In this document: positions 8,955-15,022 of the stretch, piece after piece
Layout of the letters: every line of letters starts with the position of its first letter
How positions within the stretch are numbered: position 1 is the first letter of the stretch
Source of the DNA: Ettlia oleoabundans
Taxonomy: Eukaryota > Chlorophyta > Chlorophyceae > Chlamydomonadales
Direction: 5' to 3'
Assembly (NCBI GenBank): GCA_019693395.1
Contig: JAAMXP010000114.1
Coordinates: forward strand, 1,892-16,913
DNA length: 15,022 bases
Program-made: the position numbers and the translations under genes
The notes under the pieces: generated by a model
Seen by the model: the letters and a program-made list of their open reading frames with translations, nothing else
Told to the model about the DNA's origin: nothing
Databases searched by the model: none

Positions 8955-10621
8955 CTAGCCTCCGGCAGCAGCGCCTTGCTGTATTGCACGTTGCATACGC
9001 GTGCCACCAGCACTGCTGTGTGTGCACGTGTGCTGGCTGTGTGGCTGGTACTCGCCAGCCACCAATGGCCCTCCCAGCACGGTAGCACTGTCGGGCCCCA
9101 GCGCTGCAGCAGCTTCAAAAGCCCAGGACCCAGTATGGGGCACCAGAGAGGCCGTCTGTTCTATCTGTTGGAATAGAAGTCCAGAAGATGCAAGCTCCTC
9201 CTGCACCACAGCTAAGGGTGATGGCAAGCGCGAAGGGGCATGTTCAACCTGCCAAGAGTGTTGAGACATGTGTTTAGAGTATTTCATGTTGTGCAAGAGA
9301 CATGAGGCTGCAAGAACGAGCACCAGGGACAGGCAAAAAAGTTGCCCAACAGACCGTTCTGCATACCACATGACCCCTGATTTCCTTTTTGCCTCCTGCT
9401 CCCTTCACCTGCTTCATGTCTGCAGCCAGACGAGGCAGGATCCCCACCTCCACATCATGCACGTGGGCAGCATAGTCCTGCGCAGCCAGGAGCCAAAAAA
9501 CAAAGCTCTGCAAACAACAAACCAGCGTTCTCTCATTTATTACTGCCAATGCCATTTCATCCACAACAACAAACAGCAAGCACAGCTATGTCAGCCCCAC
9601 GATACGCATCTGCTTGTAAAATACCCTATGGGTCATGTCGGCTCGGTGTGCCAGTGCACGCCAGTCCTTCTCCCGTCGAAATGTCAGCATCTGCAGTGGT
9701 TACACTGAAGTAAACCATGCGTGATGCCATGCCACTGTCGTAACCCCAAACCCAGCGGCAAGACAGGCAGCAGCGCAATACAGGACGTCAAGTGACACGA
9801 AACGCTCCGTATGTTCATCCGTGCCATGGTATCCGCAGGGCCCCCACCTCCAGAACATCTACCTCCACCAGCTGCAGTCGCCGTCGGACCGCCAATGCCA
9901 GCCCAGCGCCCTGGCTGCCGTACCGCCGCTCCAGCAGCGGACAAAGTACATCCAAGACAGCCTGTGCACAAGCACAGCCAGGCACAGTCACTTGAGCGCA
10001 GGGTGTGGGGCAAGACAACATTGTTGTGCCAGTCAGGTGCCTGCCTGCCTGCCTGCCTGCCTCCTCTCTGCCCCCAAGGTTTTCCGTGCTGCTCTTTCAC
10101 ACTCGTGTGTTCTCAGGGCACCTGGGACTGAAGCCTGATGTCGATAGCCAGTGCGCCGGACAGAAGCTCCATAGCGTGGGTGTTCCCCCGCGCTGCTGCC
10201 TGCACCAATTTGCACAGCTGGCACACACTGCTTGGCATGCCCAAAAGCAAGGGGCCTAGCTAACTTGCTGGCGCATCCTCTTGCCCTGGAAGAAAAGGCA
10301 TGCAGAGAAACAGATCCACCTGATCTGGCAAGCAGCTTACCACTGTGAGTTTGGTAAGAGCATCAGGCATCGCCGGTTTTCCTGCAGGCCATGATCTGAC
10401 TTGTAACACACGACAATCATTTGCGCATGGAATGCAGCATTGGGACAGTGACTCGCAATCTATAGGCTCACAGTGAGCAAAATGTCCACCAAAGAGGGCT
10501 CCGGCAATGCGACCGTCTCAATTGCCGCCACGTCGCCGGCGGGCGGCGGCAGCACTATGTGACGTGGGGAGCCGGGCGCTCCGCCTGCTAGGCCATGCTC
10601 AACGGGCATTGGGCTGTCCAT
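8955..10621 (-). CDS. Hemerythrin-like protein with degenerate metal site
   Basis: Exons 5'->3': 10621-10472, 10399-10341, 10227-10122, 9961-9848, 9690-9625, 9477-9409, 9248-8955; about 285 aa. The start is the ATG of MDSPMPVEHG. It aligns to the neighbouring plus-strand HHE protein: AMELLSGALAIDIRLQSQ against AMDMCLCGLALELRLHSH, VLDVLCPLLERR against EMSILYPILQTR, and YAAHVHDVEVGILP against FIAHQGEEESQILP. One shared exon is exactly 69 nt in both genes. Diiron ligands are mostly replaced: H116 by Q103, E120 by V107, H147 by R131 and E186 by V174. A DH pair (residue 53) and H170 remain. The protein is therefore unlikely to hold a standard diiron centre; a structural or regulatory role is inference. 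The tail differs from the paralogue. The second exon and its short 72-bp intron are the least certain part, and the DH match depends on them. Confidence 0.72.
10039..10062. repeat. (GCCT)6 microsatellite
   Basis: Six perfect GCCT units (AGGC on the minus strand) lie in the intron between the third and fourth exons of the degenerate hemerythrin gene. They are likely length-variable between strains. Confidence 0.9.
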
Positions 10622-10928
10622 CTTGGTTTATTGGGGAGGTGCCGACAAGGGTTTGCCACAAAGGCCGTCAGACACCTAGGTAGTTGGGTCCGAGGTCATT
10701 TCAAGCAACATTAAGAGAGTGTGGTGGGTAATGGACGGCTAGATGAATGCCATGCATAGTGTAGTGAGCTGAGTTGCAGGCGCCAGTGGCTCTGCATCTG
10801 CCATGTCAGCAACGTACCCCAGCATCTTGTACTGCACCAAACATCGAGGTTCTAGACAAGCTCTGTTAGCGAGGACAGGCCACCACTCACCATCTCATAT
10901 CACTTAAATCGTATTCCCAGCGTGATCC
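10622..10928. promoter_or_regulatory. Shared 307-bp divergent promoter region
   Basis: This is the whole spacer between the start codons of the two divergent hemerythrin-like genes, so both 5' UTRs and both promoters must fit here. On the minus side CCAATAAACC sits immediately upstream of the ATG at 10621. On the plus side an AT-rich patch (CATATCACTTAAATC, about 10896-10910) lies about 20-30 bp before the ATG at 10929. No canonical TATA box was found. Confidence 0.5.
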
Positions 10929-13374
10929 ATGGCAACCTCTGGCACAGCCCCCAACCCCACTGAAGCCGGCCAGGGCGGGGAGGTAGCCCAGGGAGCCCAG
11001 GGAGGTCAGACTGGCGGCAGCGCTGAGGAGCAGCAGCAGCGCATGCAAGAGGTAGGTGCTCCGGCTTTCCATCCCAGCATGGCCGCAAGTTCAGGATCCA
11101 AGGTGCTATGCAGTGCCCAAAGGTTGCCTTGGACGGTTTGTTTTCAGGCACCTTCTGCTTCCCTTCTTTGCTGTTCAATTGCCATTGTGTCCCGTCACCA
11201 GCCTGCCTCCTTCTCCTTCGTGCACCCTTGCAGACCCTGGCTGCCACCCCCAACGTCGCCATGGCCCAGACGGCCTCTGCGGTAGCTGTGTCGCCGCCAA
11301 TGGGGCCCGTGAAGCCGCCCACCCTCACCGACTGCATCCTGGTGGATCACGGCAACACACTCACCCTGTTCTCCAAGTTCTTCCAGGCAAGATGTCCATG
11401 TCGTGCAGCGGCACTGTTGTTTGCGACATCTGGGAACAGCTCATTTATCTGCTGGCAGTAGCCCACATCCATCCGGGCCTTTGTTCAGCACCTGTCGGGT
11501 AGGAGACGCACTTTTGAACAGTTTCGATGCGTAGTTGCTCCAATTTTACCCCTCAGAAAGCAACTGCGCAACTTCTTCCTGCAGTCAGCAGATGCCGGTG
11601 ATGCAACTGCGATGGACATGTGCCTCTGCGGGCTGGCGCTGGAGTTGAGGCTTCATTCCCACGTGGGTGGCTGGGTAGTGCGCCTTTGCAACTTGTCATA
11701 CTCAGCTGCTGCCTGCAATGTAACCGTTGCAGTCACTGTTTTTGTAGAAGCGGTTTTGTAGAAACGGTTTCTGTCTTAAGGAGGAGCGCTGCCCAACAGG
11801 GACGTCACTGGGTAATAACTGCTTCCCTCGTAGCACGAGCTTCCCTGCTAACCACCTGACGAGCTGGTGTGCTTGTCGTTGCAAAACCTGAGTGCAGGCG
11901 GAGATGTCAATTCTGTATCCAATCCTGCAAACCCGCCTGGGAGACAATGGCGCACAGTGGGCCACTCGCGCGCTGGCGGTAGGACATTTGTTTTAAACTA
12001 CTCTTCTGCTACTTTCTGCTACTCTTTTACCGCCGGGGTTGGCAAAGCTAGTTTGGGTGGATTTGCATTGCAAAGCTCATTTTGGCTGTGGCGGCATGCC
12101 GGCCTGAGCCGCCCGCCAGCCCACCAACTCCGTTTGTGCGGCCTGCCTTGCAGGAGCATGGCATGATGGAGCAGGTGAGTAGTGGTGTGCTGTGCATGTG
12201 CCCTGCTGCAGCAAGTGCATGCATGTGCAAGCATACTGTTATGCCCACACAAAATGCTCCCTGTCTCATGATGTGTGTTACACTTGCATGTTGCGCTGGT
12301 GTCTTGCAAGACGCCCTGCTCATTGCCTGCCTGTCTGTTGGTTATGTTGGTGGTCCCTTTCCTTCCCCTTGACCTAACCACATTTCCCTTCCCTGCAGTC
12401 AATCGCTGATGTGCTCACCCTGCGCGGTGGTGGTGGTGAGCCAATGATTAACAGAGTGAAGCAGATGCAGACGGTAAGCACCTGGCTACTTTGTTAGGGA
12501 ACCATATTAATGGTGGCGGTGAGGTTGGCGGTGGCAGCATTGGTATGCCGGCCCTTGCACACGCATGGAACCAACAGCCAGTATATCTGCATTTCCACCC
12601 TTTGGCTTCTGGATCGTAAGTAGCGCTGAACAACCTAGAAAGGATCTATGCACTGCTTACCGCTTAGCGCACCCGCCAACATTGAACAACAACAACTACT
12701 TGCTCGCTCGCAGGAGTTCATTGCACACCAGGGTGAGGAGGAGTCCCAGATCCTGCCTGCAGTGGCGGCAGTACTGTCTGCGGTAGGTGCTAAAGGCTGT
12801 CACTGGTCGGCAGAGCTTCGAAGAAACATACAATGGGGTCCCCAACATGTGTGTGCCTTGGATACAAACTCTCATTTTGTATCTACGAACAGCTTGATTT
12901 CTTGCACCCTGCATGATACTAGATTTGTTTTGAACAGTTCTAAGGTTTTATGAAAGTGTACATCGCTGCATCTCTGTGCCCTTATTCAGGAGGAGTCTGT
13001 GATGCTAGTGAGCCAGTGGAAGGCTGCCAAGCAGATGGCACCACTGGCGCCACAGACACCTGCCGTGATGGTAAGCCAAGCCATTACCATACCACCTTGG
13101 CAGGTTTAATAAGTTATACCCAGGCTATGCTTTGGCAGCCTGGCAGCAACCTCTGGCCGACAAGTGATCATAAGTGCTCATAAGGGAATTGCGACCATGT
13201 TGGCTTTGCTCCTGCGTGCAGGCTGCACAGGCGGCTCAGGCTCAGGGTGGCGCGGGTGGAGGTGCACAGGCTGGCGAACAGGCTGGCGCAGAGGCGGGCG
13301 GTGTCGGTGAGGCCCCTGCTGGAAAGGCTAAGGGACAGCAGCAGGGCGCACCCTACCTGCAGGCAGAAGCCTGA
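10929..13374 (+). CDS. Hemerythrin (HHE) cation-binding domain protein
   Basis: Nine exons: 10929-11051, 11234-11386, 11585-11662, 11898-11978, 12154-12174, 12399-12473, 12714-12782, 12990-13070, 13222-13374; 277 aa. Every intron is phase 0. The start is CCATGG (MATSGTAPNP). Residues 1-70 are Ala/Gly/Pro-rich. The four-helix HHE domain follows with the expected ligands: H80 in DHGN, H116 and E120 (HxxxE before LYP), H147 in EHGMM, and H182 and E186 (HxxxE before ILP). This set can bind a non-haem diiron centre; family members sense or carry O2, NO or iron, and the substrate here is unknown. The last 50 residues are Gly/Ala/Gln-rich. No transit peptide or membrane helix is evident. It is divergent from a degenerate paralogue and convergent with the next gene. 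No plus-strand TGTAA follows the stop. Confidence 0.88.
11387..11584 (+). other. GC-AG intron in the hemerythrin gene
   Basis: The donor is TTCCAG|GCAAGA and the acceptor TTCCTGCAG|TCAGCA. Splicing joins KFFQ to SADAGD in phase 0 and gives normal helix 1-helix 2 spacing. No GT donor in the right place restores the frame, so the GC donor is well supported. Confidence 0.75.
11741..11767 (+). repeat. Short tandem duplication in a hemerythrin intron
   Basis: TTTGTAGAAGCGG is followed directly by TTTTGTAGAAACGG, a near-identical 13-14 bp unit inside intron 3. A plus-strand TGTAA (11719-11723) lies just upstream in the same intron and could act as a cryptic poly(A) signal. Confidence 0.7.
12154..12174 (+). 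other. 21-nt microexon carrying a metal-ligand histidine
   Basis: This exon encodes only EHGMMEQ, flanked by CTTGCAG| and |GTGAGT. H147, the third-helix ligand of the HHE domain, lies in it. Skipping it keeps the frame (21 nt, phase 0) but deletes the ligand. Confidence 0.8.
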
Positions 13375-13600
13375 TACGCTTAGGGTTGCAGCGGGATGGT
13401 AAGTCGATGGAGGGAAGGTTGCCCTATCAGGAGTGAGGAAGTTTGTTAGACCTTCTGCAGGTCGCTGGGCAGTTGTCAGGGGCAGCAGTCTTTGTGTGCG
13501 CGTGTCCTGCAGCCAGTTAGTGGCTTTCATGCATGATTCATGGCAATGATTTACAGAATGGTACATATGAAGGAATTTAGTGTAGCCTGTACATAAATAT
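13375..13600 (+). other. 3' UTR of the hemerythrin gene
   Basis: No further coding sequence is seen after the TGA. No TGTAA occurs on the plus strand in this stretch; the nearest variants are TGTAG (13581-13585) and TGTAC (13588-13592), followed by an AT-rich ATAAATAT. Transcripts ending there would overlap the 3' end of the convergent gene. Confidence 0.4.
13551..13555 (-). terminator. TGTAA poly(A) signal of the membrane-protein gene
   Basis: On the minus strand TGTAA lies about 300 nt after the TGA at 13859-13857, giving a 3' UTR of ordinary length for a green alga. Confidence 0.55.
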
Positions 13601-13856
13601 GTCCCAATATGGGCTCCCGCAATACGTGCTAGATAAGTACTAATGTGATCAGCAGTGGGCAGCTGACTTTTACCAACTTCAATGGCACAGCCATCGCAGG
13701 CTGTGCTCAATACCGGGGAAAGCAGACAATCAAAGCAAAGCTAAGCAGGGAAGGTGTCTACCAGTGGACGGTTTATTCTGTTTAGCAGAGGAGGCTGTGC
13801 CCAGCTTGTCCCGAGCAGAAACGGCTGTGGTCGATAGGGCAACGTGGCCTCCCGCC

Positions 13857-15022
13857 TCACACGCCCCCATTCTTGTGTGGGTTGATGCTCTTCCGAGGAC
13901 TACTTTGGAAGGCGGTCCTCATCCTGCGCCGGGCGCTTGATGGGCTCCCTGCAACGGTAACAGGCAACATAGCAGAGCAGGGTTCAGCAGCCTTCGGGTT
14001 TTGGCCCACAGCATGGCAGCATGAATGGCTTGCTGCCGCTGGCCATCAGCTTCACCGGCTGTCGTGAGCTACAGCAACCTAGCAAGCCAGGATGCAGCAG
14101 CCATCACCTGTCTGCTCCACCACTTCAGTGAGGTCAAAGCGGTCCTTTAGGCCCAAAGGTGCGAAGGACACCTGGGCAGTCACCCCCGCTGCACAAAAAC
14201 CAGGACGGCCGGCAAGGAGGGAACAGTTGGCACACACGCAAGCATGGATTGAAAGGCAGTGCACGCCGGATCAGCACATGATTGGCAAGTGATAGTGATG
14301 CACAGCTGCGGTACTCACCGGGCGGAATGTGGACGGCCTGCATGGTGCTAGGAATGCTGCCAGCCGCCTCTCGGGCAGTCCGCCGTCTCCGAATGCAGTA
14401 CCACACGAGGCCTACAACTAGAGCTGTGCCCACAGCACCACCAACAGCTCCACCTGCATATCATAACTTAGCAGCAGGAGCATTAGAGTCACATCATCTT
14501 ATTTTATAATGTGGTGTAAGCTTTGCCATACGCACCTCTCTGTATGTGCAACAGAACATGCCAATGACGCTGAATTCCTGCAACACCAGCAACCCAACCT
14601 TCCCACCTATGATTGCGGCCATGTTGCTACTGCCGCTGCCAGAGCTGGCGCCGCTAGTGCTGCTGACTGTGGTGCCAGTGTTGCCACTGGGAGCGACAGG
14701 CGCGGTACTGGGGGCAGCTGAGGGGCCATCATGGGAATCTGTGGAGGAAGCTGACACCGAGCCTGCGGGGGCGGCAACTGGCCTACAGGCAGGGACGAGG
14801 GGGGAGGGCATTAACATTTTCAGAGATCAGCAGCTATCTAGTCAGAGAAGTGGCGGAGGGCTATAGCTTGTACACATGCAGTAACTCTCTGTGCCATTTC
14901 CCTGCAGTGATTCTGCCACTATTCAGTATCACGTCTGTTAACCAAGGCTCACTCTGGCAGGGCTGGTGGCATAGGTGGTGGGGGTGAGGGTGGCAGAGGC
15001 GGGCTTGGGGATGGAGGTGGGG
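13857..15022 (-). CDS. Pro-rich single-pass membrane protein (5' end outside window)
   Basis: Exons 5'->3': 15022-14953 (partial), 14782-14607, 14453-14319, 14188-14108, 13948-13857; phases 2, 1, 1, 1 all agree. The visible N-terminal part is a Pro/Ser-rich run of PPPSPSPP type, as in algal hydroxyproline-rich wall glycoproteins and pherophorin linkers. A Ser/Thr/Gly-rich stalk follows, then one membrane helix (about AAIIGGAVGGAVGTALVVG then LVWYC) with small-xxx-small Gly spacing, and RRRR as stop-transfer. The tail (about 80 residues) has a LKDRFDLTEVVEQ segment and a basic end with ARRRMR. Topology with Pro-rich part outside and Arg side inside is inferred from the charges. It may anchor the wall or matrix to the membrane, or be the end of a larger receptor-like protein; the missing N-terminus would decide. 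Confidence 0.72.

Noticed and set aside
10265..10285. A 21-nt microexon (GKRMRQQ) as second exon of the degenerate hemerythrin gene
   Set aside because: It has a good acceptor and phase 0, but it would drop the DHG motif and needs a 65-bp intron next. The 10399-10341 exon keeps DH and joins in phase, so it was preferred; transcripts could reverse this.

Overview
The window looks like nuclear DNA of a green alga. It has intron-dense genes with short introns (about 70-280 bp), strong GT-AG sites, many CAG/CTG runs coding for Ala and Gln, and a TGTAA motif shortly after three inferred stop codons. TGTAA is the chlorophyte, especially chlorophycean, poly(A) signal. Base composition is GC-rich by eye but milder than in Chlamydomonas, so a Scenedesmus- or Monoraphidium-like alga fits; this placement is inference. 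No rRNA, tRNA, CRISPR array or transposon was seen. All gene models were spliced by hand from phase-compatible sites, with no transcript evidence.

Layout, left to right. (1) 92-450, minus: possible first exons of a gene leaving the window on the left (weak). (2) 925-8503, minus: one large gene of about 20 exons (about 1379 aa). It encodes an N-terminal Cys/His treble-clef-like module, a basic then acidic linker, seven CCCH zinc fingers, a charged helix, two UBA-like segments and a long Ala/Gln-rich tail. Fingers 2-5 repeat with an exact 44-residue period and TTP-like YKT lead-ins. (3) 8955-10621, minus: a hemerythrin-like paralogue whose metal ligands are mostly replaced. (4) 10929-13374, plus: a hemerythrin (HHE) protein of nine phase-0 exons with the full ligand set. 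(5) 13857-15022, minus, 5' end outside the window: a Pro-rich, then Ser/Thr-rich, single-pass membrane protein with a basic tail.

How they relate. The two hemerythrin-like genes are divergent neighbours sharing a 307-bp spacer, and align exon by exon, so they look like an inverted duplication in which one copy lost its diiron site. The intact copy converges on the membrane-protein gene. The degenerate copy lies directly upstream of the CCCH gene on the same strand. No functional link between the CCCH-UBA gene and the hemerythrins is visible beyond adjacency. The most novel items are the regular CCCH array joined to UBA-like segments and the intact/degenerate hemerythrin pair.
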